Positions 1 through 8,229 of a stretch of DNA of 64,000 nucleotides are shown here, in pieces. The translations under genes were made by a program, and so were the position numbers. The DNA is from Kribbella italica (GTDB lineage Bacteria; Actinomycetota; Actinomycetes; Propionibacteriales; Kribbellaceae). The notes beneath the pieces were generated by a model. The model ran no database searches and was not told the DNA's origin. It worked only from the letters and a program-made list of their open reading frames with translations. Location of the stretch: assembly GCF_014205135.1 (NCBI RefSeq), contig NZ_JACHMY010000001.1, positions 8,680,001 through 8,744,000 of the forward strand, in the 5' to 3' direction. The first letter of the stretch is position 1, and every line of letters begins with the position of its first letter.

Positions 1-134
1 GGCAACCGCTGTGGCAACCGGGCGGGCGAGCGCTTCCGCCCGGGACCTACGAGGGCGGCACCTTCCGCTTCGGCTTCTCGGCCAAGGAGAAGGACGTCCA
101 GTACGCCGACCAACTGGCCGCCGGTCTGAAGTGA
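1..134 (+). CDS. C-terminal end of a gene truncated by the window edge
   Basis: The reading frame with codons starting at base 3 is open from the window edge to a TGA at 132-134 and encodes about 43 residues ending ADQLAAGLK. It uses G/C-rich third positions like the neighbouring genes, and a strong hairpin terminator follows at once, so it is very likely the 3' end of a real gene. The visible tail is too short to assign a family. It contains a Gly/Phe-rich stretch (EGGTFRFGFSAKEKD) and no recognised motif. Confidence 0.5.
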   Translation, partial: QPLWQPGGRALPPGTYEGGTFRFGFSAKEKDVQYADQLAAGLK

Positions 135-138
135 CCTC

Positions 139-176
139 GAACCTCCTCTACCCGTCTCTGTGGGTAGAGGAGGTTC
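139..176 (+). terminator. Intrinsic terminator after the partial gene
   Basis: A perfect 15-bp stem (139-153 with 162-176) encloses an 8-base loop, starting 4 bases after the stop of the upstream gene. There is no long T-tract, as is common in high-GC actinobacteria. Confidence 0.75.
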
Positions 177-193
177 CTCGTTAAGGTCGGGAG

Positions 194-733
194 ATGACTT
201 CGTTCAGCTTGGAGCCTCGGCGGACCGCGCTTGTCCTGATCGATCTGATGCCTCGGATCATTGCCTTGGAGACCGGGCCGTTGGCCGGGGCCGAAGTGCT
301 CGAACGGTGTGTCGCTCTGGCGCAGGCGACGCGGTCCGTGGGTGGGCTGGTGGTGCACGTCCGGGTCGAGCGGCCGGGCGTCGGCGTCCAGCCCGAGGGC
401 AGCGGGCTGGCGCCTGAGCTGGATCCGCAGCCGGGTGATCTGGAGATCGTCAAGCAGACCGTCGGCGCGTTCGCGCACACCGGGCTCGACGAGGCGCTGC
501 GGGCCAGGGACATCGACACGATCGCCCTGGCGGGCATCGCCACCAACTTCGGCGTCGAGTCCACCGGCCGCGTCGCCGACGACCTCGGCTACGCCACCGT
601 CTACCTGACCGACGCGATGACCGGCCTCGACGCCACCGCCCACGACTTCGCCGTCTCCTACGTCTTCCCCCGCTTCGGCACCGCCACCACCGGCGCGGAG
701 TACGTCGCCGCCCTCAGCCCGCCGGTCGCCTGA
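194..733 (+). CDS. Isochorismatase-family hydrolase lacking the nucleophilic cysteine
   Basis: A 179-aa alpha/beta protein of the isochorismatase/cysteine-hydrolase superfamily, the usual length. The catalytic Asp lies in ALVLIDLMP near residue 17 and the catalytic Lys in EIVKQTVGAF near residue 85. In the third motif, ITNFGVEST-like in this protein (GIATNFGVESTGR), the position that carries the nucleophilic Cys in nicotinamidases and other amidases is Gly. That pattern is seen in true isochorismatases and YecD-like members, so amidase chemistry is unlikely. The substrate cannot be named. The ATG at 194 has a weak AG-rich sequence upstream. It is monocistronic; the pst cluster follows after about 190 bp. 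Confidence 0.8.
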   Translation: MTSFSLEPRRTALVLIDLMPRIIALETGPLAGAEVLERCVALAQATRSVGGLVVHVRVERPGVGVQPEGSGLAPELDPQPGDLEIVKQTVGAFAHTGLDEALRARDIDTIALAGIATNFGVESTGRVADDLGYATVYLTDAMTGLDATAHDFAVSYVFPRFGTATTGAEYVAALSPPVA

Positions 734-826
734 CCGGGACCGGCCCCGGCCCGCGACCGCAGTACGTCGTCCAGACGTTGCCCTAAGCCCCTAACACCCT
801 CCTTGTCAGGACATGCTGGACAGCGT

Positions 827-881
827 GTTCATGTCCCGCTTCGGCGCGGTTCACCACGCGTTGTCCCCGTCTGGTGACGCT
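827..881 (+). promoter_or_regulatory. PHO box: phased 11-bp direct repeats upstream of the pst genes
   Basis: Units begin at 827 (GTTCATG), 838 (GCTTCGG), 849 (GTTCACC) and 860 (GTTGTCC), exactly 11 bp apart. The spacing and the GTTCACC core match the known PhoP binding architecture in Streptomyces. The array lies about 100 bp upstream of the first gene of the pstCA operon, which fits phosphate-starvation induction by PhoR-PhoP. Confidence 0.8.
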
Positions 882-927
882 CGGGTCAAATCACTCTGGG
901 GGAGAGGTTGGGGAGGGAGCGGTGGGG

Positions 928-1302
928 GTGCGGATGCAGTTCCTGAACGATCCGCGAGGCGGTGCGAGCCGCTGGAGGTTGTTGTCGGGCAACAACAGGC
1001 CGTTGGCGATGGGAAGGATGGGGACGCGGTCGCCACGCGACGAGCTGGCGGCGGTACGCCGGTTGGTGCGCGACGCGGAACCGACGCTACGGCGTGACCG
1101 GGACGGTAGCTGGCGCTGGGAGCTGGTCGCGGACGACGGGCCGGAAGTGCGTTGCCCGGGGGCGTTCGCGCGCCGGATCGACGCCCGCCGTTCGTTCCGC
1201 CGCTTCAGCGAAGCCGTCGAGCAGGCCACCGTCACCGCCGGCCCGCCGTTGTCACGGGAACCGGGGCCGCTGACGGCGCGGATGGGGGAGCCGCGACGAT
1301 GA
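928..1302 (+). CDS. Small DUF1508/YegP-like protein coupled to pstC
   Basis: About 124 aa. Two Trp/Leu-rich repeats (ASRWRLLSGNNRPLA and DGSWRWELVADDG) and the following helices resemble the YegP/DUF1508 fold, but this is a pattern judgement. The start is uncertain: GTG 922, GTG 928 and ATG 934 are all in frame behind a purine-rich GGGAGG at 911-916. The stop overlaps the pstC start as ATGA (1299-1302), which implies translational coupling and argues that the gene is real. It is the first gene downstream of the PHO box. Its role in phosphate uptake is unknown. Confidence 0.6.
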   Translation: MRMQFLNDPRGGASRWRLLSGNNRPLAMGRMGTRSPRDELAAVRRLVRDAEPTLRRDRDGSWRWELVADDGPEVRCPGAFARRIDARRSFRRFSEAVEQATVTAGPPLSREPGPLTARMGEPRR

Positions 1303-2318
1303 GCGTCGACCTGCTGACCGAACCCGCGCCGCCGACTCCACCGGACGAAGTACGGCGCAAGATCCGCGGCTCGACGGCGCCCGCCGACGTGGTGTTCCGC
1401 TGGGTCGCCCGCGGTGGCGGTGGGCTCGTCCTGCTGATCACCGGCGGGATCGGCGTCTTCCTGGCCTACCAGGCGAAACCGACCCTGCAGACGTACGGCT
1501 GGAAGTTCTTCACCGAGCAGTCCTGGAACCCCGAGGCGAACCAGATCGGCGTCGCCGCCGTCCTGTTCGGGACCGTCGTCGTCGCGACGATCGCGATCCT
1601 GATCTCGTTCCCGGTCGCGCTGGCGACCTCGCTCTACATCACCGAGTGGGCGCCGCGCGGCCTGAAGAAGTCGCTGGTCGCACTGGTCGACCTGATGGTC
1701 GCCGTCCCGTCGATCGTCTACGGCCTGTGGGGCTTCTTCCTGCTGCAGCCGCAGATCATCCACCTGTCCCGCTGGATCACCGACTGGTTCGGCTGGATCC
1801 CCGTGTTCCGGGTGGACACCGATCCCGACGCGGCGATCTTCGACGGCGCGACCTACGCGTCGTCGGCGTTCATCGCCGGGGTCGTGGTCGCGATGATGGT
1901 GATGCCGATCGCCTGCGCGGTGATGCGCGAGGTGTTCGACCAGACCCCGCGCGGCGAGCGCGAGGCCGCCCTGGCGCTCGGCTCGACCGGCTGGGGCGTC
2001 GTACGGGCGGTGGTGCTGCCGTTCGGTCGCGGCGGGATCATCGGCGGCACGATGCTCGGCCTCGGCCGCGCGCTCGGCGAGACGATCGCGGTGGTGATGA
2101 TCGTGTCGCCGCTGTTCGAGATCAACTGGCACGTCCTGCAATCGGGCTCGATCACCATCTCCTCGATGATCGCCCTGCGGTACGGCGAAGCGTCGGGCTC
2201 GCAGCTGAACGCGCTGATGGCCGCCGGCCTGGTGCTGTTCGTGATCACCCTGATCGTCAACCTGTTCGCGGGCTTCGTGGTCTCCCGCAGCCGCAGCGGC
2301 GCCGGAACGGAGATCTGA
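1299..2318 (+). CDS. pstC: Phosphate ABC transporter permease PstC
   Basis: 339 aa. PstC pairs with PstA to form the membrane channel of the high-affinity phosphate importer. An N-terminal cytoplasmic tail of about 35 residues is followed by hydrophobic helices. The permease EAA loop, which contacts the ATPase, is at about 222-250 (EREAALALGSTGWG then VVLPFGRGGI). The ATG at 1299 was chosen because it overlaps the upstream stop and precedes the family-typical N-terminus. pstA starts 2 bp after the stop. The matching ATPase gene, pstB, is about 9.8 kb downstream, which is unusual. Confidence 0.93.
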   Translation: MSVDLLTEPAPPTPPDEVRRKIRGSTAPADVVFRWVARGGGGLVLLITGGIGVFLAYQAKPTLQTYGWKFFTEQSWNPEANQIGVAAVLFGTVVVATIAILISFPVALATSLYITEWAPRGLKKSLVALVDLMVAVPSIVYGLWGFFLLQPQIIHLSRWITDWFGWIPVFRVDTDPDAAIFDGATYASSAFIAGVVVAMMVMPIACAVMREVFDQTPRGEREAALALGSTGWGVVRAVVLPFGRGGIIGGTMLGLGRALGETIAVVMIVSPLFEINWHVLQSGSITISSMIALRYGEASGSQLNALMAAGLVLFVITLIVNLFAGFVVSRSRSGAGTEI

Positions 2319-2319
2319 G

Positions 2320-3441
2320 ATGGCGATCGACACCCTGCCCACCCGCAGCCCGTTCGCACCACCGGAAACGGAGCCGGAGCAGCAGAAGCTCCCACCGCCG
2401 GAGAAGCGCCAGTTGCGCGTGGTCGACCTGGAGGACCGGGCCAACCTGATCGGCTCGATGGTCGCCGGGCTGTCTCTCACCTGGGTCCTCTACAGCCGGA
2501 TCCTGCCCACCGAAGGCACCCTCGGCTTCATCGTCTGCTGGTGGCTGGCGTTCACCGCCTTCTACACCCTCATCACCGGACTCCGCCGCGGCCGGGTGGT
2601 GCTCGCGGACCGCTTCGCCGTGATCGTCGCGCACAGCGCCGCCGGCCTGGTCGGCATCGCGCTGACCAGCGTCATCGGCTACACGCTCTACCGCGGTGCC
2701 GCCGCTCTCACGCACAAGAACTTCTTCACCACCGACCTCAGTACGGCAGGCCCGCTCGAGCCGCTGTCGACCGGCGGTGCCCTGCACGCGCTGGCCGGCA
2801 CGCTGATCCAGATCAGCATCGCGATCGCCGTCACGCTCCCGCTGGGCGTCCTCTGCGCCGTCTACCTCACCGAGGTCGGCGGCCGCGCGGCCAAGTTCGT
2901 CCGCTCGGTCGTCGAGGCGATGACCGCGCTGCCGTCGATCGTCGCCGGGCTCTTCGCGTACGTCGTCCTGCTGATCGGCCTGGGGATGCGGCTGTCCGGC
3001 TTCGTCGCCGCGATGGCGTTGTCGGTGATGATGCTGCCGATCATCGCGCGCTCGGCCGAGGTGGTACTGCGGCTCGTCCCGAGTGGTCTGCGCGAGGCGT
3101 CGCTGGCCCTTGGCGCGACCCAATGGCGCACTGTCTGGTCCGTCGTTCTGCCGACGGCCCGCCCGGGCCTGGCCACCGCGCTGGTGCTCGGCACCGCCCG
3201 CGGTGTCGGCGAAACGTCCCCGGTGCTGCTCACGGCCGGCTTCACGACGTACCTGAACCTGAATCCGTTCTCCGGTCCGATGACCTCGCTCCCGCTGTTC
3301 ACCTTCAAGATGTCGCAGTCGCCCGAGGACAACTACATCAGCCGGGCGTTCGGTGCCGCGGCGCTGCTGCTCGTCCTGGTCCTGCTGCTGTTCGCCTTCT
3401 CCCGCTGGATCGCCGGTCGCGGCCGGTCCGGTACCCGCTGA
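2320..3441 (+). CDS. pstA: Phosphate ABC transporter permease PstA
   Basis: 373 aa, longer than the usual 280-300 because of an N-terminal extension that holds two additional predicted helices before the core permease domain. The EAA loop reads REASLALGATQWRTVW at roughly residues 258-273, followed by VVLPTARPGLATA. The core has the PstA-like end with a loop on an FTTYLNLNPF motif. The gene starts immediately after pstC and is followed by pstS after 20 bp, so it is co-transcribed. It should be in the cytoplasmic membrane as the PstC partner. Confidence 0.92.
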   Translation: MAIDTLPTRSPFAPPETEPEQQKLPPPEKRQLRVVDLEDRANLIGSMVAGLSLTWVLYSRILPTEGTLGFIVCWWLAFTAFYTLITGLRRGRVVLADRFAVIVAHSAAGLVGIALTSVIGYTLYRGAAALTHKNFFTTDLSTAGPLEPLSTGGALHALAGTLIQISIAIAVTLPLGVLCAVYLTEVGGRAAKFVRSVVEAMTALPSIVAGLFAYVVLLIGLGMRLSGFVAAMALSVMMLPIIARSAEVVLRLVPSGLREASLALGATQWRTVWSVVLPTARPGLATALVLGTARGVGETSPVLLTAGFTTYLNLNPFSGPMTSLPLFTFKMSQSPEDNYISRAFGAAALLLVLVLLLFAFSRWIAGRGRSGTR

Positions 3442-3461
3442 AACCCCGAGAGGACACTCTG

Positions 3462-5201
3462 ATGCGACGACCCACCGCCGGGCGTCGGCTTCGCACCCTG
3501 GTGCTCGCGCTGCTGCTCGTCGCGGCCAGTGCGCTGGCCGGTGCGGTACCAGCGAATGCGGCCGGTACGGCGTACGCCCCGATCTACGGCACCGGCTCGA
3601 CCTGGTCCCAGAACGCCCTGGACCAGTGGATCCGCGACGTCGAGCCCCAGGGCATGCGCGTCGAGTACGGCGGTGGCGGTTCGTCGCGCGGCCGGCTCGA
3701 CTTCGCCAACAAGCTGGTGGACTTCGCGATCAGCGAGATCCCTTACCAGGGTGTGGACCCACTGACCGGCAACACCGACACCTCGGCCGGTCGTGCCTAC
3801 GCCTACATGCCGATCGTGGCCGGTGGGACGGCGTTCATGTACCAGATCAAGGTCGGCGGCAAGCTCTACCGCGACCTGCGGCTGTCCGGTGACACGATCA
3901 CGAAGATCTTCACCGGCAGGATCACCAACTGGAACGACCCGCAGGTCACCCGGGACAACAACGGCAAGGCGCTGCCGAACAAGAAGATCATCCCGGTGGT
4001 CCGCTCGGACGGCTCGGGCACCACCGCGCAGTTCACGATCTGGATGAACACCCAGCACCGCGCCGTGTGGGACAGCTTCTGCCGGTCGACGCAGGGCCGG
4101 ACCTGCGGCCAGACGTCGTACTACCCGACGAAGAACTTCCCCGGCGTGAAGTCCCAGGGCGGGTCGAGCCAGATGGCCGGCTACATCTCCGCCGAGTACG
4201 CCGACGGCGCGATCGGGTACGTCGAGTACTCCTACGCGCTCGGCAAGGACTATCCCGTCGCCAAGGTCCGCAACGCCGCCGGCTACTACACGCTGCCGAC
4301 GGCGTACAACACTGCGGTCGCGCTGACCCGGGCGCAGATCGAGACGAAGCCCGGACCGTCGTACCTGACCCAGAAGCTGACCGGGGTGTTCAACCACACC
4401 GACCCGCGGACGTACCCGCTGTCGTCGTACTCGTACATGATCCTGCCGACGGCGAACCTGAGTCCCGCGAAGGGGCAGACGCTGGCCGACTTCGCGTCGT
4501 ACTTCCTCTGCCGGGGTCAGCAGAAGGCGGCGCCGCTCGGGTACTCACCGCTGCCGCTGAACCTGGTGCAGGCCGCGTTCAGCCAGGTCGCGAAGGTCCC
4601 GGGGAGCCCGACCACGGCGACCGACATCAAGAAGTGCGGCAACCCGACGTTCGACGGCCGCAACCTGAACCGCAACGTCCTGGCCGACGTCGCGCCGCAG
4701 CCGCTGGCGTGCGACCGCGAGGGCGCCGGGCCGGCCGTCAACGGCGCGTGCGTGAACAACCCCGGCGGCGGACCGAGCAACCCGAACGGCCCTGGGAACG
4801 GCACTGGTACCGGCGGCGGTAACAACAACGGCAACGGGACGGGGACGAACGGCACCGGTGGTGGGAACGGCACCGGGACCGGGACCGGCGGTGGGAACGG
4901 CACCGGGACGGGCACAGGAACCGGGACCGGGGGCAACAACGTCGTCGACCCGAAGACCGGCCAGGTGCTGCCGAACCAGGCCAAGCCGTCGACCGACCCG
5001 GAGACCGGCCAGGTGGTCAATGCCGGCGGCAACAACACGGCGTACGAGCCGACCGGCAGCGTCACCGAGATCGGGGGTGAGCGCGCCGGCGGCGACATGC
5101 TGCGCAACCTCGGCCTGCTGACCGCGCTCGAGGTGCTCCTGCTGCTGCTCGTCCCGACGCTGGTCTCGCGGCACCTGCAGAAGAAGAGAGCAGGTCAGTG
5201 A
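3462..5201 (+). CDS. pstS: PstS-type phosphate-binding protein with a C-terminal membrane anchor
   Basis: 579 aa, much longer than typical PstS (about 350). Residues 1-34 form a Sec signal ending in PANAAG, with no lipobox cysteine. The periplasmic-binding-protein domain follows, with phosphate-loop motifs GTGSTWSQ (about 43-50) and RSDGSGTTAQF (about 179-189). From about residue 430 to 500 there is a Gly/Asn/Thr-rich linker, then a single hydrophobic helix (LLTALEVLLLLLVPTLV) and the basic tail RHLQKKRAGQ. It therefore appears to be tethered by its C-terminus rather than by lipid. The ATG at 3462 follows AGAGGAC. The gene overlaps the next one by GTGA. Confidence 0.88.
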   Translation: MRRPTAGRRLRTLVLALLLVAASALAGAVPANAAGTAYAPIYGTGSTWSQNALDQWIRDVEPQGMRVEYGGGGSSRGRLDFANKLVDFAISEIPYQGVDPLTGNTDTSAGRAYAYMPIVAGGTAFMYQIKVGGKLYRDLRLSGDTITKIFTGRITNWNDPQVTRDNNGKALPNKKIIPVVRSDGSGTTAQFTIWMNTQHRAVWDSFCRSTQGRTCGQTSYYPTKNFPGVKSQGGSSQMAGYISAEYADGAIGYVEYSYALGKDYPVAKVRNAAGYYTLPTAYNTAVALTRAQIETKPGPSYLTQKLTGVFNHTDPRTYPLSSYSYMILPTANLSPAKGQTLADFASYFLCRGQQKAAPLGYSPLPLNLVQAAFSQVAKVPGSPTTATDIKKCGNPTFDGRNLNRNVLADVAPQPLACDREGAGPAVNGACVNNPGGGPSNPNGPGNGTGTGGGNNNGNGTGTNGTGGGNGTGTGTGGGNGTGTGTGTGTGGNNVVDPKTGQVLPNQAKPSTDPETGQVVNAGGNNTAYEPTGSVTEIGGERAGGDMLRNLGLLTALEVLLLLLVPTLVSRHLQKKRAGQ

Positions 5202-6106
5202 CCGCAGTCGACGCCGGCCCGGTGGCGCCGCGCGCCAAGGCCCACGCCGCGAGCAAGGTACGGGAGCGGGTCAAGGCCGAGCTGCCGATCCGGCCTCAGC
5301 TGGCCGCCGACGCCACCCGGTTGTTCGCGCTCGGGATCGCGGCGTTCCTGATCTACGTGCTGATGCTCGGCGCGCTGCAGTTCAACCGGGCGCAGGACAT
5401 CGCGTACGACGAGATCCGCGCCGAGCTCGCCGAGGCGACGGCACCCCTGGGCGCCGGGATCGCGCTCGGCGGACCGGTCGCCGTCCTGGATGTTCCAGGG
5501 CTCGACCTACATCAGGTGATCCGGGAGGGCACGACCGGCACGGTGCTGCGCGACGGTCCGGGCCACCGGGTCGACACCCCTTTGCCCGGGCAGGTCGGTG
5601 TCTCGGTGCTCTACGGCCGCGGACTGACGTTCGGTGCGCCGTTCCGCTCGATGCCGAAGCTGATCGAGGGGTCGCGGATCGACGTGACCACGGGGCAGGG
5701 CAAGTTCGGTTACCGGGTGCTGGGCGTACGGCGGGCGGGCGATCCGTTGCCGGAGGCGCTCGCGAACGGCGCGTCCCGGCTCACTCTGGTCACGGCCGAG
5801 GGGAGCCCGGTGCCCTCGGCAACGGTCTACCTCGACGCGGAGCTGATCGAGGGACAGGTGCAGCCGGACGCCGGGGGACGGGTCGCGCGGGCTCCTGGCA
5901 GCCAGCAGGCGTTTGGGTCGGACCTGTCCGGCGTACTGCCGTTGGTGCTGTGGCTGGAGGCGTTGATCGTCGTACTGGCGGCGGTGGTGTGGTTCCGCGG
6001 CCGGATCGGGCGCTGGGAGGCCTACCTGCTCGGTGCGCCGGTGCTGCTCGCCCTGCTGTGGCGGGTCTTCGAACAGGTCGCCGGCATGCTGCCGAACCTC
6101 GTCTGA
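5198..6106 (+). CDS. Sortase-fold membrane protein lacking catalytic His and Cys (pseudosortase)
   Basis: 302 aa with one N-terminal helix (about 45-66) and two C-terminal helices. The central domain follows the actinobacterial sortase pattern closely: a GPGH motif, LPGQVG, LTFGAPF, then a KLIEGSRIDVTT strand and LTLVTAEG. In active sortases the segment before the TFGAPF-like motif carries the catalytic His (AGHR); here it reads YGRG. The catalytic Cys of LTLVTC is Ala here. Peptide ligation is therefore not expected, and a scaffold or substrate-binding role is more plausible. GTG 5198 overlaps the pstS stop, so the two proteins should be made together. Confidence 0.72.
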   Translation: MTAVDAGPVAPRAKAHAASKVRERVKAELPIRPQLAADATRLFALGIAAFLIYVLMLGALQFNRAQDIAYDEIRAELAEATAPLGAGIALGGPVAVLDVPGLDLHQVIREGTTGTVLRDGPGHRVDTPLPGQVGVSVLYGRGLTFGAPFRSMPKLIEGSRIDVTTGQGKFGYRVLGVRRAGDPLPEALANGASRLTLVTAEGSPVPSATVYLDAELIEGQVQPDAGGRVARAPGSQQAFGSDLSGVLPLVLWLEALIVVLAAVVWFRGRIGRWEAYLLGAPVLLALLWRVFEQVAGMLPNLV

Positions 6107-6112
6107 GCTTTC

Positions 6113-6140
6113 GTTAACTGGGCATTCCGATCACCTGAAC
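6113..6140. promoter_or_regulatory. Possible PHO-type site upstream of the metzincin-like gene
   Basis: On the complementary strand GTTCAGG and GTTAACG are spaced exactly 22 bp (two 11-bp steps) apart; on the plus strand GATCACC occurs at 6129. The match to PHO-box units is partial, so this is tentative. It lies in the 173-bp gap before the gene at 6280. Confidence 0.35.
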
Positions 6141-6279
6141 AACCGCTCGGAAAGACCCTCGCACCGACTCGCTTTCCCTAGCATTACAGCGGTTTCCCAG
6201 TGGGAGACCGCTCGGGGGTAAGGGTCGGTGACGAGCAATTCCGCTCGCCGCCGTTGAGCTTTCTGGGAGGGAACTCAGC

Positions 6280-7995
6280 ATGAACCCACGGATCAGGCGC
6301 ACACTGCTGGCCGCCTCGGCCGCCGTCGTCGCCGTCTCCGTCGCGGGACCGGCTGCTTCGGCGACCGGCACCGGTGAGCTGCGGTACACCGAGAACGAGG
6401 CGGCCACCGCCGCCGGGCACAACGACAGCACCGGCTCGGCCCAGCGCCTGCAGGCGTTCGGTACCGGCTGGGGCCAGAAGAAGGCCGCCACCGTCAACGG
6501 CACGCTCTCCCCGGCGCCGGTCGCGCTGCCGGAGGCGGCCGAGGACAACGGCTCGATCCCGCTGGCCTCGGCCACCGGCATCGGGACCAACGGCCGCGCG
6601 GCGATCACCACCACCGGCCAGCTCGGCGACGGCCCGCACGGCGGTCTCGGCGACCGGACCGGTGACTTCGACTTCTTCAAGGTCACCGGTACGGCGGGCC
6701 GCACGCTGACCGCCACCACCGACGGTTCGTCGGCCGGCACCAACACGGTGGTCGGCGTCTACTCCGCGGCCGGTCAGTTGCTGGCCTCGGACGACGACGG
6801 CGGCTTCGGCCTGCAGGGCAAGGTCACCTACAAGCTTCCCAGCTCCGGCGACTACTACGTCGTCGTGGCCGGCAAGAGCGCGATCGCGGACTTCCCGGCC
6901 GACCCGAACAACTCGGGCAGCGGCCCGGGTGACCCGGACACCGGCGCGTACCAGGTCCTGATCGCGGTCGCCCCGGTGGACAAGGACTTCTACGGCGTCC
7001 ACCTCGCCAAGGGTGACGTGTTCGGCGGCAGCCTGGCCACCTCCGGTTCGCGCCTCACCGTGCGGACGCCGAACGGCGCCACCGCGATCAGCTCCGACGT
7101 CAGCACCGCCGACCGGCGGCCCGCGGCGTCCCCGCTGCCGACCGGTCTGGTCGACGTCTCGTACGTCGCACCGCAGAGCGGCTGGTACACGATCGCCGTC
7201 ACCGACGGCTTCGGCCCGTACGAGCTGCAGCTGGGCGTGTCCCGGCCGGGCACCGAGCTCAACGGCCAGCAGACGATCTTCCTGGACTTCGACGGCGGGC
7301 AGATCGACACCGCCCCGCTCGGTGGCGCCGGCGTCGGCGAGCTGTCCGGGCTGTCGGCGTACCTGGGCAACTGGGGCCTGACCGCGGCGGACGAGTCCGC
7401 CGTGATCAGCAAGGTCGTCGCGACCGTCAACGAGAACGTCAAGACCGACCCGCAGCACAAGGGCAGCAACCCGAACACCACGGTCAAGCTCCGCAACAGC
7501 CGTGACGACGCCGACACCTTCGGCAGCGCAGGCGTCTCGCGGGTCGTGGTCGGTGGGCAGTTCGACCAGTCCGGCCTCGGCCAGATCGGCTCCGCGCAGT
7601 CGATCGACCCGGGCAACTTCGCCCGTGAGGAGACCGCCCTGGTCCAGCTGGACCTGGTCAGCCTGCCCGAGGGCGCGTTCAGCTTCAACCAGTACCTGAC
7701 CGAGCGCAGCAACCGGGTCGCGTTCGTCGGCCAGGCGCTGGGCAACCTGGTGTCGCGGGAGATCGGCCACCTGGCCGGCGCCAACGACACCGACGGCGAG
7801 AACGCGGTCGTCGACCTGATGGATGCCGATGGCAACTTCGCCGCGCTGTACGGCGTCGGTGCCGACGGGATCGGCGGCACCCGGGACGACAAGGACGTCG
7901 ACTTCGGCAAGGACGCCTTCTCCCCGGCGACCGGTCTGACCGGGACGCAGGACAGCCTGAACCTCGTCGCGTGGGGCCTGACCAAGCCCTGCTGA
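6280..7995 (+). CDS. Secreted protein with pre-peptidase domain and a degenerate metzincin motif
   Basis: 571 aa with a Sec signal (cleavage near AASA, about residue 28). The middle region (about 120-230) looks like a bacterial pre-peptidase C-terminal (PPC) beta domain: GDFDFFKVTG, a LLASDDDGG turn and YYVVVAGK. The C-terminal third starts at IFLDFDGG and has a metallopeptidase-like segment SREIGHLAGAND. Aligned to HEXXHXXGXXH/D, the first zinc ligand is Arg instead of His, while Glu, His, Gly and the final Asp are kept. A Met-turn-like VVDLMD follows. Proteolysis is doubtful. A GGGAGGGAA ribosome-binding site precedes ATG 6280. Confidence 0.6.
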   Translation: MNPRIRRTLLAASAAVVAVSVAGPAASATGTGELRYTENEAATAAGHNDSTGSAQRLQAFGTGWGQKKAATVNGTLSPAPVALPEAAEDNGSIPLASATGIGTNGRAAITTTGQLGDGPHGGLGDRTGDFDFFKVTGTAGRTLTATTDGSSAGTNTVVGVYSAAGQLLASDDDGGFGLQGKVTYKLPSSGDYYVVVAGKSAIADFPADPNNSGSGPGDPDTGAYQVLIAVAPVDKDFYGVHLAKGDVFGGSLATSGSRLTVRTPNGATAISSDVSTADRRPAASPLPTGLVDVSYVAPQSGWYTIAVTDGFGPYELQLGVSRPGTELNGQQTIFLDFDGGQIDTAPLGGAGVGELSGLSAYLGNWGLTAADESAVISKVVATVNENVKTDPQHKGSNPNTTVKLRNSRDDADTFGSAGVSRVVVGGQFDQSGLGQIGSAQSIDPGNFAREETALVQLDLVSLPEGAFSFNQYLTERSNRVAFVGQALGNLVSREIGHLAGANDTDGENAVVDLMDADGNFAALYGVGADGIGGTRDDKDVDFGKDAFSPATGLTGTQDSLNLVAWGLTKPC

Positions 7996-8008
7996 CGTTC
8001 AACTTTCA

Positions 8009-8046
8009 GGGGTGGCGTGCCCGGATTCCGGGCGCGCCACCCCTTT
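8009..8046 (+). terminator. Terminator after the metzincin-like gene
   Basis: A 16-bp stem (8009-8024 with 8028-8043, one G-T wobble) with a 3-base loop is followed by TTT. It separates this transcript from the next PHO-controlled gene. Confidence 0.8.
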
Positions 8047-8091
8047 GCTTGCTTCAAGCAACCGTTGGCCGACGTTTCCGGCTGGTCGACG

Positions 8092-8109
8092 GGTCATGTC
8101 CGGTTCACC
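8092..8109 (+). promoter_or_regulatory. PHO box upstream of the second PstS-like gene
   Basis: GGTCATG at 8092 and GTTCACC at 8103 are spaced 11 bp apart, with a weaker unit (GCTGGTC) at 8081. This is the same layout as the array at 827 and lies about 120 bp before the start codon at 8230. Confidence 0.65.
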
Positions 8110-8229
8110 TGAAAGCACCTCCACCGTGACCCTGGCGCGATGGATTGGTCCTCGTCGCCGTTGGATGCGGTGACCGCGGTCCACCACACCAGGACCGCGC
8201 AAACGCAGGTGAGGAAGGAAATTCCCGAG

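Noticed and set aside
891..2480. Long minus-strand open frame opposite pstC
   Set aside because: It mirrors the third-position GC bias of pstC, is Arg/Asp/Gly-rich, and has no family motif.
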